This document shows positions 37,933 to 48,408 of a DNA stretch of 64,000 nucleotides, piece by piece. Location of the stretch: contig CAWCZY010000018.1 in the NCBI GenBank assembly GCA_963800215.1, forward strand, positions 186,001 to 250,000. Direction: 5' to 3'. Numbering within the stretch: the stretch's first letter is position 1; every line of letters begins with the position of its first letter. The notes beneath the pieces are model-generated. The model was given only the letters and a program-made list of their open reading frames with translations, did not search any database and was not told the origin of the DNA. The DNA is from JAJPKK01 sp963800215 (lineage in GTDB: Bacteria > Pseudomonadota > Alphaproteobacteria > Rhizobiales > Xanthobacteraceae). A program made the position numbers and the translations under genes.

Positions 37933-39013
37933 TCAGCGTTCATCGGTGCTCCCGGTCACGGTGGGATCGGGCGGGGACTGGCGCGCGGCCAGTCGCTCCA
38001 GCGTCTTCATTTCGCGGAACCACAGCTTGGCGGGCTTGGCGGGCGTCCCGCCCCAGCGGGCGCCCGGCTGGAACATCGCCGTGGACGATGCTGGTCGCGG
38101 CTATTTGCGCGCCCTCCCCTATGGTGACGTGATTGTTCACACCGACCCGGGCGCCGAGCACGACGAAATCTTCGAGCATCACGCTGCCTGAAATTCCGGT
38201 CTGCGCGACCAGCACACAGTGACGGCCGATGCTGACATTGTGGCCGATCTGCACCAAGTTGTCGATCTTGGTCCCCTCGCCGATGACGGTATCGCGGGTG
38301 CCGCCCCGGTCGATGGTGGTGCCGGCGCCGATCTCCACGTCGTCCTGGATGATGACGCGGCCGATCTGCGGCACCTTCAGATGTCCCGACGGCCCCATGA
38401 CGTAACCGAAGCCGTCCTGGCCGATGCGGACGCCGGGATGGATGATGACGCGGTCGCCGACCAGCGCATTCATCAGCGAAGCGCCCGGCTCCGATCGAGC
38501 AATTGCGGCCGATGCGGACCCCGGGGCCGATCACGGCATTGGCGCCGACCACCGTACCGGTGCCGATCTCGGCGCCCGGGCCGACGACGACGCCGGGATC
38601 GAGCACGACCCCGCTTTCCAGCCGTGCCGTCGCATGAACGCTCGTACCGGGCGCAATGCCTTCGGCGGCGAACAGGGAGGACGGCCGCAATGCCTGCGGG
38701 AACAACGCGCGCGCGATCGTGACGAAGGCCCGGTAGGGATCGCGCACGCGCAGGACCGCCAGGTGCGGCGGGTGCCGCGGCGACAAAACGCGGCGCGACC
38801 AGACAGGCACCGGCCCGGGTCGAGCCGATCTGATCGGCATATCTGGGGTTGTCGAGAAAGGCGAGATCGCGAGGGCGTCGCGGTGTCGAGCGGCGCGACG
38901 CCCGAGATGAGCCGTCCGGGCGGCGCCCGCGGCCCCGCCTCGGCACCGGTGAGCGCGGCAATCTCCGCAATCGTCAGAGATTTGGCACTCTTGAAGTACA
39001 GCGGCTCGGTCAT
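37933..39013 (-). CDS. lpxD: UDP-3-O-acylglucosamine N-acyltransferase LpxD (about four frameshifts)
   Basis: LpxD adds the N-linked acyl chain in lipid A synthesis. The pieces are collinear: N-terminal uridine-binding domain (MTEPLYFKSAKSLTIAEIAA, LAFLDNPRYADQI, RDPYRAFVTIARALFPQAL), then the left-handed beta-helix (SVHATARLESGVVLDPGV to HPGVRIGQDGFGYVMG), the catalytic His in LVQIGHNVSIGRHC, and a C-terminal helix LWFREMKTLERLA. The frame changes near 38870, 38775, 38490 and 38082. The last of these is an extra G in a CCGGGC run. Corrected length is about 359 residues. It follows bamA by about 200 bases and precedes fabZ. Confidence 0.9.
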
Positions 39014-39213
39014 CCCACCCGTACGCGTTCGCGGCGAAACTCAAATCCACCACCGCGACGGGCACTGCGGTTCGCCGCGGAGCGAAACGAATACCGCAAT
39101 AACGCGCCGCGATCCAATGCCGCCTGAGGCAACACCGGCCTGAGCGCCATCGTTTCGAGCTGAACCGGATAGCGCTCCAAAATCAGGGTTAAACCATCCG
39201 TCGGATCGCACCA

Positions 39214-41706
39214 CTAGAATCGGGTTCCGCCGCCGAACCGGAAAACCTGCGTCTTGTCGTAGGGTCCCTTGGTGAGCGCATAGGCGAAGTCGAACCGCAA
39301 CGGACCGAACGGCGAATCCCAGATCAGGCCGGCGCCCACCGATGACCGGATGATGTTGATTTGCGTCAATCGTCATGGATTCGCCGGTTTGGTTCCAATA
39401 GGTCGGGCCCCGATAGTCCCACAACAATCCGGCGTCCGAGAAGAACGCCAGTTTCATGCCGAAGTCCTTCGGCACGAATGGCATCGGGGTCTGGAACTCG
39501 AGCGACGACGCCCAGTATAGCGAACCGCCGAGCGCGTCCTGGGTGCCGCCGTAGCCATAAACGATCTCGGCTGATGTCGCGCGGACCGAAGCCGGCGGGT
39601 TGGAAGCCGCGCACCAGCGACGGGCCGGCCTGGAACTCGTCCAGCATGCGTATGCTGCCGTCGAAACCGACGGCATAGCCGGCCTGGCCGCGAAGCACCC
39701 CGACGATGTCCGGGAATATCTCGTTGTACAGGCGCGCATCGATGGTCTGTTTGACGTTGTGCACGTCGCCGCCGACGCCGGCGAGATCCTGCTTGAATTC
39801 GACCAGCACGCCCTGGGTGGGAGCCCTTGTTGTTGTCGAGGGTGTTGTAGGCGAGCGTATAGCCTACGACCGATGCGATCACCGGACCGGCGGCAAGTTC
39901 CTTGCGCACCGCCAGCGAGGCTTCGCCGTCCTGATAGCAATTGGTCTGGCTGGGTTGGCCCGCATGATCCCATGCGCTGTCGTAACCACCGCCGGCAAAG
40001 GCAGCCGGCGTCGGGAAGGTGGTCAGGAAGTTCGGGTCGAGATTGTTGCAATTATCGAGAATGGACGGCAGCGAGATTTCCTGCTGATAGATCGTATACC
40101 TCAACTGGGTGGAGAAGTTTTCGGTGATCGGGATGCCGGTCTTGACATCGCCGCCGACCGTCCTGGTGAGGTACGTCGTGTACTGGCTCGATGTCTGCTG
40201 CTTCGCGAACACGTCGAAACCGAGCGCCAGCCTCGTATCGAGGATGTAAGGCTCGATGAAGGACAGCTCGAAACCGCGAGACCGCTGTCCGTATTGCACC
40301 GAAGTCTTTGCCACCCGGCCGGTGCCCAACAGGTTTCGTTCGCCGACGGAGACTTCGGCGATGATGCCGTCCGAGGTCGAATACCCGCCGGCGACCGAGA
40401 ACTCGCCGGTCGACTGCTCTTCGAGATCGACGTCGATGATGATGCGGTCGGGCGCCGAACCGGGCTCGGTCGTGATCTTGACCGTCTTGAAGTAGCCGAG
40501 ATTCTTCAGTCGCCGTTCGGCGCGATCGACCAGCGCGCGGTTGTAGGGATCGCCTTCGACGATGTCGAATTCGCGCCGGATGACGTAGTCGCGGGTGCGG
40601 GTGTTGCCGCGCAGGTTGATGCGCTCGATATAGGTGTGCGGGCCTTCCTCGACCACGAAGGTCACGTTCACGATACGCTGTTCGGGAATGCGGTCGCCGC
40701 GCGGGCGCGCGGCAGCGAACGGATAGCCACGCTTGGCCACCTCGACGGTCACGAGCTCGCCGGATTTCTCCACCGCGTCGGCGTTGTAGACGCGACCGGG
40801 CTCGGCGCGCAGCTGACTGCGCAGGCTTTCGGCCGGAACTTCAGGGATGTTCGACCGAATATCGACCGCACCGAAATGATACTGCTCGCCCTCCTCGATG
40901 GTGAAGGTGATGACGAATCCCTTCTGGGCGGGGTCGTATTCTCCGGTGGCGGAAACGATGCGGACGTCGACATAGCCGTATTTGAGATAGTGACGCCGCA
41001 GCAGGTCGCGATCGACCTCTACCCGGTCGGGATCGTAGATGTCGTTCGTCTTCAGGAAGCTGAGCCAATTGGTCTCGCCGGTCTTGATCACGTCCAAGAG
41101 GCGCTGCTTGGAAAAGGCATTGTTGCCGACGAAGACGATTTGGGCGACGCCGGTCTTGGCGCCTTCGTCGATCTCGAACACGAGATCGACGCGGCCGTTC
41201 GGCAATTCGATGATCTTGGGCACCACGCGCACGTCGTAGCGTCCGCTGCGCTGATAGACTTCGAGGATGCGCTGGACGTCCGCCTGCACGGTCGAGCGGG
41301 AATAGGTGCCGCGCGGCTTGGACTGCACCTCCTGGCTGAGCTGCTCGTCCTTCGCCTTCTTGTTGCCTTCGAACTGGACCCGGTCGATCACGGGATTTTC
41401 GACCACGGTGACGAGGATCCGATTGACGCCGGGCGTAATCCGCACGTCCTGGAACAGTCCGGTGGCGTAGAGTCCCTTCAGCGCCGAATCGATCTTGGAC
41501 GCATCCAGCCGTTCGCCGGACCCAACCCGAAAATAGGCACGGATAGTGTCGGCCTCGACTCGGCGGTTACCCTCGACGTCGATTCGCACCCCGGTTTGAG
41601 CGACAGCAACGTCAACGGTCCCGATCGTTGCCACGATCGACCCGAAAATACTCAAACCGAACAGGGCAGCAGCGACCCCAATCCCCCGCAGCAACTGCAC
41701 GCTCAT
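39214..41706 (-). CDS. bamA: Outer-membrane assembly factor BamA (three frameshifts)
   Basis: BamA inserts beta-barrel proteins into the outer membrane. The protein has a signal peptide (ending VDVAVAQ), five POTRA domains over about residues 45-420, and a 16-strand barrel. Barrel marks are QRSRGFELSFIEPYILDTRL and SLVRGFQPAGFGPRDI, where VRGF is the conserved lid-loop motif. The end GLIWDSPFGPLRFDYA-like and GGGTRF has a terminal Phe. Three extra bases near 39823, 39575 and 39370 break the barrel half. The start is 41706 or 41712. Corrected length is about 829 residues. It lies between rseP and lpxD, as usual. Confidence 0.93.
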
Positions 41707-41853
41707 TCCCATCCCAAATGCGCCCCCAACTCCGGCCTGACCGCCCTCAGGGCCCGGAACCCCCAACCGCTTTTACCGACTTCACCCCAGCCTGCAACTT
41801 AACATTCCCCGTACAGACCCTTTTAGATTCGGGCGTCGCCCCCAAGCTACATA

Positions 41854-42981
41854 TCACGACGCTCGCAGATGCAGGATGTCGTTCACCGTGGCAAAAATCA
41901 TCAACATTACGACGATTGCAAGGCCGATCCGGAATCCGACCTCCTGAGCGCGCTCCGACAGCGGCCGGCCGCGGATCGCTTCGATGAAATAGAACAAAAG
42001 GTGACCCCCATCGAGCAGCGGCACCGGAAACAGGTTGAGCAGGCCGATGGAGACGGAGATCACCCCGACGAAGTCGAATAGCGCGCCCCATCCCAATTCG
42101 GCGACTTGGCCGGATATCCGGGCGATCCCGATCGGGCCGCCGATCTGATCGGCCGACTGGCGCCCGACGAACACGTCCCGGATGTAGGACAAGGTCGTCT
42201 CGACGATGAACCACGTCTTATCCGCACCGAGCTTGACCGCATCGACCGGGCCGACGGGCTCGACTTTGACGTCGCCGGGCTGATTCGACCGGGTCACCCC
42301 GAGAATCCCCTTGCCGCTCTTGATCTCCGGCGTTGCCGCCAGCGTTACCGGAATGCCGCCGCGGTCGACGACAATGGTAATGGGATGCCCGCCGGAAAAG
42401 CTGACGATCCGCTGCATGTCGACGAAATTGTCGATCTTGCGGCCGTCGATCTCGGTCACGAGGTCGCCGGGTTCGAACCCGGCCGCGGCAGCCGCGCTGT
42501 TCGGTTCGACCGAGGCCACCCGCGGGATTGCCGTCGTCTTGCCGAATACCATGAAAACACCGGCAAAAATCACGATGGCCAGGATGAAATTGGTCAGCGG
42601 ACCCGCCACCACGACGGCCGCCCGTCGGCCGACCGACTGACCGAAGAAGCTTTCCTTGCGCTCCTGCTCGGACATCGCGGCAAGGGCCGCGGGAGAGGCA
42701 ACGCTCGCTTCGTTCTCGTCGCCGAAGAATTTGACATAGCCCCCGAGCGGAATCAGGCAGAGCTTCCAACGGGTGCCGTGGCGGTCATTGAAGCCGGTCA
42801 GTTCCGGCCCGAAACCCATCGAGAAAACGAGCACCCTGATGCCGCACCAACGGGCCACCAGGAAGTGGCCAAGCTCATGAAAGAAAACGATAATCGTCAG
42901 CGTGAACAGGAACGGGACGATCCAGCTTGTATAGTTGCCCAGGAGCGCAACGAAACTCGAAAAGGCACTGCTACTCATCAT
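41854..42981 (-). CDS. rseP: Site-2 protease RseP
   Basis: RseP is an intramembrane zinc metalloprotease that cleaves anti-sigma factors and leftover signal peptides. The 375-residue product has the zinc site FFHELGHFL in the first membrane helix, a PDZ domain (about residues 125-210, VASVEPNSAAAAAGFEPGD), and the third zinc ligand region NLFPVPLLDGGHLLFY in a later helix. Four membrane helices are visible. It is intact. It follows dxr by about 40 bases and precedes bamA by about 150, the standard dxr-rseP-bamA order. Confidence 0.96.
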   Translation of the reverse strand: MMSSSAFSSFVALLGNYTSWIVPFLFTLTIIVFFHELGHFLVARWCGIRVLVFSMGFGPELTGFNDRHGTRWKLCLIPLGGYVKFFGDENEASVASPAALAAMSEQERKESFFGQSVGRRAAVVVAGPLTNFILAIVIFAGVFMVFGKTTAIPRVASVEPNSAAAAAGFEPGDLVTEIDGRKIDNFVDMQRIVSFSGGHPITIVVDRGGIPVTLAATPEIKSGKGILGVTRSNQPGDVKVEPVGPVDAVKLGADKTWFIVETTLSYIRDVFVGRQSADQIGGPIGIARISGQVAELGWGALFDFVGVISVSIGLLNLFPVPLLDGGHLLFYFIEAIRGRPLSERAQEVGFRIGLAIVVMLMIFATVNDILHLRAS

Positions 42982-43019
42982 GACCTCGTTGCGTCCGACG
43001 GACAGATACTAAGACTTTA

Positions 43020-44244
43020 TTAAAACCCCTTTACGGCAATTTCCGGCAAGAGGGTCCGGGCTAAAGATCTCGAAATATGGTCAACGGCAATTGCATCGTC
43101 GACGCTCGTCGGTTCCCGCATGATGCCCCGCCCCTCTGCCGCATCGATGGTGGCGTCAACGAGCGCGGCAATTCCGGCGAATCCGAGACGGCCGCCGATG
43201 AACTCATGGACGGCGATCTCGTTGGCGGCATTGAGAACAGTGGGAACTCCGTTGCCGGTCTGCAAGGCCTGGCGGGCCAGGGCGAGCGCCGGGAAACGCA
43301 CCGGATCCGGCGCCTCGAAGGTCAAAGTCGCCATTTTTGCGAAATCGAGGCGCGCGGCGCCGGACATGCGCTCGGGCCAGGCGAGGCAGTTCGCGATCGG
43401 AACCCGCATGTCGGGCGGTCCGAGCTGGGCGATCAGGGAGCCGTCGCGATACTCCACGATGCCGTGCACGATCGATTGCGGATGGACGATGATGTCGATC
43501 TGGTCCGATCCGAAGCCGAACAAGTGGTGGGCCTCGATCAGCTCCAGCCCTTTGTTCATCATGGTCGCCGAGTTCGATCGTGACTTTGGCGCCCATCGAC
43601 CAATTGGGGTGACGAAGCGCCTGCTGCACGGTGGCGGCGCGCATCTGATCGAGCGAGTGGGTGCGAAACGGCCCCCCGGACGCGGTCAGGATGATGCGGC
43701 TCACATCCGCGCGCCGCCCCGCCGACAGCGCCTGAAAGATGGCATTGTGCTCGGAATCGACCGGCAGGACGACGGCGCCCACCTCCTGGGCGCGCCGCAT
43801 GAACAAGGCGCCGGCGCACACCAGGCACTCCTTATTGGCGAGCGCGATGGTCGCGCCGCGCTCCAGCGCCGTCATGGTGGGGCGCAGGCCGGCCGCGCCG
43901 GTGATCGCGGCCATGACCCATTGGGCCGGACGGCGCGCGGCATCGACGATCGCGTTCTCGCCGGCAGCCGCCTCGATCCCTGAATTCCCCAGCGCGCTCT
44001 TGAGCTCGTCGTAGCAGCCTTCGTCGCCGACCACGGCGAGACGCGCGCCCAGGTCCCTGGCGAGTTGCGCCAGCGCGGTAGCATTGCGCTGGGCGGTGAC
44101 CGCCTCGACCCGGAACCGGTCGCGGTCGGCGCGCACGAGGTCGAGAGTGCTGGAGCCGATCGAGCCGGTCGCGCCGAGCAGCGTGATCGACAGCTCGCCG
44201 GCGCGGAAGCCGGCTGCGGCCTGAGCAAAGGGAACGACGGTCAT
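43020..44244 (-). CDS. dxr: 1-deoxy-D-xylulose-5-phosphate reductoisomerase Dxr (one frameshift)
   Basis: Dxr converts DXP to methylerythritol phosphate, the substrate of the IspDF protein encoded at 4897-6084. The NADPH motif LLGATGSIGSSTLDLV is near the N-terminus; the catalytic metal and substrate loops VLPVDSEHNAIFQAL and TASGGPFRT follow. An extra A near 43572 shifts the frame inside the conserved KVTIDSATMMNKGLE string, which resumes as MMNKGLELIEAHHLF. The rest runs through VHPQSIVHGIVEYRDGS and VLNAANEIAVHEFI to the stop. Corrected length is 407 residues. The start at 44244 lies four bases beyond the cdsA stop. Confidence 0.95.
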
Positions 44245-44248
44245 CGGC

Positions 44249-45106
44249 TCACCACACCAGCAGACCGTGCGCGGCGGCGGCGGGCCCACCGCGAACAATC
44301 CCGATCAAGGCCGCTACGGCGGCGGCGGCAAGGAATCCATCCAGGCGGTCCATCAATCCTCCGTGGCCGGGAATGACATGGCTGGCATCCTTGACCCCGA
44401 ACCGCCGCTTTACAGCGGATTCCAGGAGGTCGCCAGCTTGCGACACGATCGACAGCACGAATGCGGCCAACGCCGAACCCAGCATGGTGTATCCCGCCAG
44501 CAAGGTGAAACCAACCCCCGCTGCCACCGCGCCGGCCACCCCGCCGCAGGCACCCGCCCACGTTTTCTTCGGGCTGATGCGCGCCGCAAGCCGCGGCCCC
44601 CCGATCAGCCGGCCGGCAAAATAGCCGAATATGTCGGTCGCCCATACGACGGCGAACAGGAAAAACACCGCGGCCGACCCCGATTGCGGGTCGCGGCGAA
44701 TCACCACCGGCGCCAACACCAGGGCCCCCGCATACAGCACGCCGCCGGCGCTCCAGGCGCGACGCCGCCGGGCGAGCAACGCGACGGCGATCGCGCCGGC
44801 CGCCACCAGCGCCGCGGCATAGTCCATATGGCCGGAAACCGCCGCCGCGGCCGCCAGCAGCAGCGCCGCCGCACCGGCGACCAACGGCACTTTGGCATGC
44901 CGGGCGACCATCGAGGACCATTCCCAATAGACGACGATCGCTGCGGCCGCCCAGAACAGCGCAAACGGCCATCCCCCGACCGCGGCGGTGACGATGGCGA
45001 GCGCGGCCATGACCACGGACGAAGCGACACGTTTGCGAAGGTCGCCTGTCGGAGCGGCGGAACCAGCGGAACTGGATGGTGCCGGGGACGGCGCCCGGTC
45101 GTTCAC
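44249..45106 (-). CDS. cdsA: Phosphatidate cytidylyltransferase CdsA
   Basis: CdsA makes CDP-diacylglycerol, the precursor of all phospholipids, at the inner membrane. The 285-residue protein is mostly hydrophobic with about seven to eight helices. It ends with the family signature SAVKRRFGVKDASHVIPGHG followed by GLMDRLDGF. ARISPKKTWAGACGGV is the second conserved block. The N-terminal 20 residues are Ser/Pro/Ala-rich and variable. It is 4 bases downstream of the uppS stop and 4 upstream of the dxr start, in a compact operon. The gene is intact. Confidence 0.95.
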   Translation of the reverse strand: MNDRAPSPAPSSSAGSAAPTGDLRKRVASSVVMAALAIVTAAVGGWPFALFWAAAAIVVYWEWSSMVARHAKVPLVAGAAALLLAAAAAVSGHMDYAAALVAAGAIAVALLARRRRAWSAGGVLYAGALVLAPVVIRRDPQSGSAAVFFLFAVVWATDIFGYFAGRLIGGPRLAARISPKKTWAGACGGVAGAVAAGVGFTLLAGYTMLGSALAAFVLSIVSQAGDLLESAVKRRFGVKDASHVIPGHGGLMDRLDGFLAAAAVAALIGIVRGGPAAAAHGLLVW

Positions 45107-45110
45107 GGCG

Positions 45111-45869
45111 TCATGATCCGGTCCGCGCCACCAGCCCGCCGAACCGGCGCTCGCGGCGCCAATACTCGGCGAGCGCGGTCTCGAGCGTGGCGCGGTCGAA
45201 ATCGGGCCAATAGGTCGGAACGAACACGAGTTCGCTGTAGGCGGACTGCCACATCAGGAAGTTCGACAGGCGCTGTTCGCCGCTGGTGCGGATGATGAGG
45301 TCGGGGTCCGGCAGGTCCGGCGCGTCGAGATGCCCGGCGAGGAGGTCGGCGGTAATGTCGCCCGGCGCGAGCGTTCCGCTCGCCACCTGCTCGGCGACAC
45401 GCCGGGCGGCGCGCGCGATCTCCTGGCGGCCGCCATAGTTGAAGGCGACCACCAGCAGCAGCCCGGTGTTGGCGCGCGTCAGATCCTCGGCTTCCTGGAG
45501 CAGCCGGTCGATGTCGGGGGCGAGCCCGATGCGCTCGCCGATGATCCGCACCCGCACGTTGTTCTCGTGCAGCTCGGCGAGGTCGTTGCGCACGAAACGG
45601 CGCAGCAGTCCCATCAGGTCGCGGATTTCGGCCGCCGGGCGCGACCAGTTTTCCGAGCTGAAGGAGAACAAAGTGAGGATCTCGATCCCGAGCTCGCCGA
45701 CGACGCGCACCGTGCGGCGCAGGGCATCGACCCCGCGCCGGTGCCCCTCGCCTCTCGGCAGCCCCCGCTCGGCGGCCCAGCGGCCATTCCCGTCCATGAT
45801 GATGGCGACATGGCGCGGCGGCTCGAAGCCCGAATCGGGCCTCTTGGTCGATACCGCCATCTCGGCCAT
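45111..45869 (-). CDS. uppS: Undecaprenyl diphosphate synthase UppS
   Basis: UppS condenses isopentenyl diphosphate with farnesyl diphosphate to build the C55 lipid carrier for peptidoglycan and O-antigen. The sequence shows the P-loop and metal Asp in HVAIIMDGNGRWAAERGLPR, the region LTLFSFSSENWSRP, VVAFNYGGRQEIARA, and the C-terminal signature PDLIIRTSGEQRLSNFLMW with SELVF and WPDF. The start was set at 45869 (MAEMAVSTKRP); an ATG at 45887 is also in frame. The gene is intact. It lies between frr and cdsA, the standard order. Confidence 0.96.
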   Translation of the reverse strand: MAEMAVSTKRPDSGFEPPRHVAIIMDGNGRWAAERGLPRGEGHRRGVDALRRTVRVVGELGIEILTLFSFSSENWSRPAAEIRDLMGLLRRFVRNDLAELHENNVRVRIIGERIGLAPDIDRLLQEAEDLTRANTGLLLVVAFNYGGRQEIARAARRVAEQVASGTLAPGDITADLLAGHLDAPDLPDPDLIIRTSGEQRLSNFLMWQSAYSELVFVPTYWPDFDRATLETALAEYWRRERRFGGLVARTGS

Positions 45870-45900
45870 TCGTTTCTCCAGTCGCATTCAGGGCAACGAC

Positions 45901-46464
45901 TCAGACGGTCATTATCTCTTTTTCTTTGGATGCGAGCGACTGATCTACTTCGCCGATGGTCTGGTCGGTCGCCTTCTGCACTTCGGCGGCCATGCGCACA
46001 TGGTCGTCTTCGCTGACCTTTCCGTCTTTTTCAAGTTTCTTCAAGAGATCGAGCGCATCGCGGCGCACATGCCGCACGGCCACGCGCGCCGCTTCGGCAT
46101 ATTTGTGCGCAATCTTCACCATCTCCTTGCGGCGATCCTGGTTGAGCTCGGGGATCCGCAGCCGCAGCACCTGGCCTTCGGTCGAAGGGCTCAGGCCGAG
46201 ATTGGAATTGATGATCGCCTTCTCGACCGCGTGAACCATCGAGCGGTCCCATACCTGGACGCTGAGCAATCGCGGCTCCGGCACGCTGACGGTGGCGAGC
46301 TGGTTGAGCGGCATGTGGGTGCCATAGGCCTCGACCTGAACCGGTTCGAGCAGGCTCGCCGAGGCGCGGCCGGTGCGCAGGCCGCCCAGCTCCTGCTTGA
46401 GGATCTGGGTGGCGCCGTGCATGCGGCGCTTGATTTCATTGAGGTCGTAGGTCGCGGCAGCCAT
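45901..46464 (-). CDS. frr: Ribosome recycling factor
   Basis: The factor splits post-termination ribosomes together with EF-G. The 187-residue protein has the usual two-domain signature: a helical bundle starting YDLNEIKRRMHGATQILKQE, the GGLRTGRASASLLEPV segment, a small beta domain (AYGTHMPLNQLATVSVPEPR), then PELNQDRRKEMVKIAHKYAE and DHVRMAAEVQKATDQTIGEV. An ATG at 46467 gives one additional Met. It is intact and lies between pyrH and uppS. Confidence 0.97.
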   Translation of the reverse strand: MAAATYDLNEIKRRMHGATQILKQELGGLRTGRASASLLEPVQVEAYGTHMPLNQLATVSVPEPRLLSVQVWDRSMVHAVEKAIINSNLGLSPSTEGQVLRLRIPELNQDRRKEMVKIAHKYAEAARVAVRHVRRDALDLLKKLEKDGKVSEDDHVRMAAEVQKATDQTIGEVDQSLASKEKEIMTV

Positions 46465-46559
46465 CACGCGTCTCCCGAGAAGCCGCGCTGCGATCCCCTG
46501 CGGCGCGGCCTCTTCTCATTCGCATTCATGATGAGGCTCCAAACGAGCGCTCACCCCGT

Positions 46560-47277
46560 TCATTCGCCGACGACGGTCGCCCGCGCGGTCCCGCCCAGCA
46601 CCGCCTTGATCGCGCCCGGCTCGAGGATCGAGAACACTATGATAGGCATACGGTTTTCGCGGGCAAGGGCAAACGCGGTCGCGTCCATGACCTTCAACTC
46701 CTTGGTGAAGGCTTCCTGGTGGCTCAGGCGCTCATAGCGCTCCGCGGTCGGGTCCTTCTTGGGATCGGCGGTATAGACGCCATCGACATTGGTGGCCTTG
46801 AGGACGGCGTCGCAGCGCATTTCGGCGGCGCGCAGAACAGCAGTGGTATCGGTGGTGAAGAACGGGTTGCCGGTGCCCCCGGCGAACACCACCAGCCGGT
46901 TGTCGTCGAGATGGCGCAGTGCGCGCTGGCGTTCATAGGTCTCGCACACCTGGGGCATGGCCAGCGCCGACATGGTCCGCGCCGAGACGCCGGCACGTTC
47001 GATCGCGGCTTCGAGCACCAGGGCGTTCATGACGGTCGCCAGCATCCCCATGGCGTCGGCGGTGGGCCGCGACACGCCTTGTGCCGCGACTTCGACGCCG
47101 CGCAGCACGTTGCCGCCGCCGACCACGACGCCGATGGTGACGCCCAGGGCGCGCGCAGCCACGATATCGCGCGGCATAGCGGTCGACCGTCGGCTGGTGG
47201 ATGCCGAACCCTTCGGGGCCGCTGAGCGCCTCGCCCGACAACTTGACGATGACGCGGCGGTATATCGGCACGGCCAT
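46560..47277 (-). CDS. pyrH: UMP kinase PyrH (one frameshift)
   Basis: PyrH phosphorylates UMP to UDP. The N-terminal part MAVPIYRRVIVKLSGEALSG contains the phosphate-binding KLSGEAL motif and runs to TVDRYA. One extra base near 47175 shifts the frame, which resumes as RDIVAARALGVTIGVVVGGG and continues through MGMLATVMNALVLEAAIERA and FAGGTGNPFFTTDTTA to the stop at 46560. Corrected length is 238 residues. The start at 47277 has AAGGGA upstream. The gene follows tsf by about 66 bases and precedes frr by about 95, a conserved translation-linked order. Confidence 0.94.
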
Positions 47278-47343
47278 GCCGCGATCCCTTCTCACTGCCC
47301 CGGTTGCGGCGGGCGACGGCCCGCCGGGCGCTGTCGTTTCGCG

Positions 47344-48264
47344 TCAGCGGCCGGCGGCCGCGGCGACCTCGGAAGCGAAATCATCGTCCGGGCGATCGAT
47401 CCCCTCGCCGAGGGCGTAACGGACGAATCCCGCGACCTTGATGGCGCCGCCGACCTTGGCTTCGGCGGCCTTGAGCGCCTGTGCGACCGTCTTGTCGGGA
47501 TCATGGATATAGGGCTGATCCAGCAGGCAGGCCTCCTTGTAGAAGGTCTTGAGGCCGAACTCGACAATCTTGACGATGGTCGCCTCCGGCTTGCCCTGGG
47601 CGCGGAACTTGTCGGCCAAAATGTCCTTCTCGCGCGCCACCACCTGGGGATCGAGCCCGGCCGCGTCGACGGCCTGGGGATTGGAAGCGGCGATGTGCAT
47701 GGCGACGAGGCGCCCGAGCGCAACCAGCTCGTCGGCCTGGCCGGAGGACTCCAGGGCGACGATGACGCCGATCTTGCCGAGCCCTTCGGTCACCGAATTG
47801 TGGATATAGCTCCCGATCGCCCCGGCTCCGACCGAAACCTGCGCGGCGCGGCGCAGCGTCATATTCTCGCCGATGGTGGCGATCGCCGAGTTGATCGCAT
47901 CCTTCACCGTGACGTCGCCGACCTTGGCCGCCTTGATCTTTTCCACGTCGGGACCGACATCGAGGGCGATGCCGGCGATCATGCGCACCAGCCCCTGGAA
48001 CTGCTCGTTGCGGGCGACGAAATCGGTCTCCGAATTGACCTCGACCACCACGCCCTTGTTGCCGGCGACGGCGACGCCGATCAGGCCCTCGGCGGCGACC
48101 CGCCCTGCCTTCTTGGCGGCCTTGGCGAGGCCCTTCTTGCGCAGCCAGTCGACCGCGCTTTCCAGGTCGCCCTGGGTTTCGCCCAGCGCCGCCTTGCAGT
48201 CCATCATGCCCGCGCCGGTCTTGTCGCGGAGTTCCTTGACCATCTGAGCGGAGATACTAGCCAT
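47344..48264 (-). CDS. tsf: Translation elongation factor Ts
   Basis: EF-Ts recycles EF-Tu from its GDP form. The 306-residue protein has the N-terminal UBA-like domain with MVKELRDKTGAGMMDCKAAL, the LRKKGLAKAAKKAGRVAAEG linker, the core signature GVVVEVNSETDFVARNEQF, and the C-terminal helical region with CLLDQPYIHDPDKTVAQAL. It is intact. It follows rpsB with a 144-base gap that contains a small hairpin (48306-48322), which may tune read-through from rpsB. Confidence 0.97.
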   Translation of the reverse strand: MASISAQMVKELRDKTGAGMMDCKAALGETQGDLESAVDWLRKKGLAKAAKKAGRVAAEGLIGVAVAGNKGVVVEVNSETDFVARNEQFQGLVRMIAGIALDVGPDVEKIKAAKVGDVTVKDAINSAIATIGENMTLRRAAQVSVGAGAIGSYIHNSVTEGLGKIGVIVALESSGQADELVALGRLVAMHIAASNPQAVDAAGLDPQVVAREKDILADKFRAQGKPEATIVKIVEFGLKTFYKEACLLDQPYIHDPDKTVAQALKAAEAKVGGAIKVAGFVRYALGEGIDRPDDDFASEVAAAAGR

Positions 48265-48305
48265 CGTGGAAATCCTGTTTGCATCGGCCGCAACGAATTC
48301 AATTT

Positions 48306-48322
48306 CCCTCCCCGCGGGAGGG
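48306..48322 (-). other. Hairpin between rpsB and tsf
   Basis: CCCTCCC and GGGAGGG form a perfect 7-base stem around a 3-base loop. No T run follows on the minus strand, so it is not a normal terminator. It may act as an attenuator or mRNA-stability element in the rpsB-tsf transcript. Confidence 0.4.
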
Positions 48323-48408
48323 CGGAGGGCGCGGCGGGATGGAATTCGGTCGCAACGCCCGTCCGATTGGCCCCACCGCGCACCGGCGCCTCCCGGCGCG
48401 GGATGAGG

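Noticed and set aside
39706..41802. 698-codon plus-strand open frame over bamA
   Set aside because: Antisense to BamA POTRA and barrel sequence.
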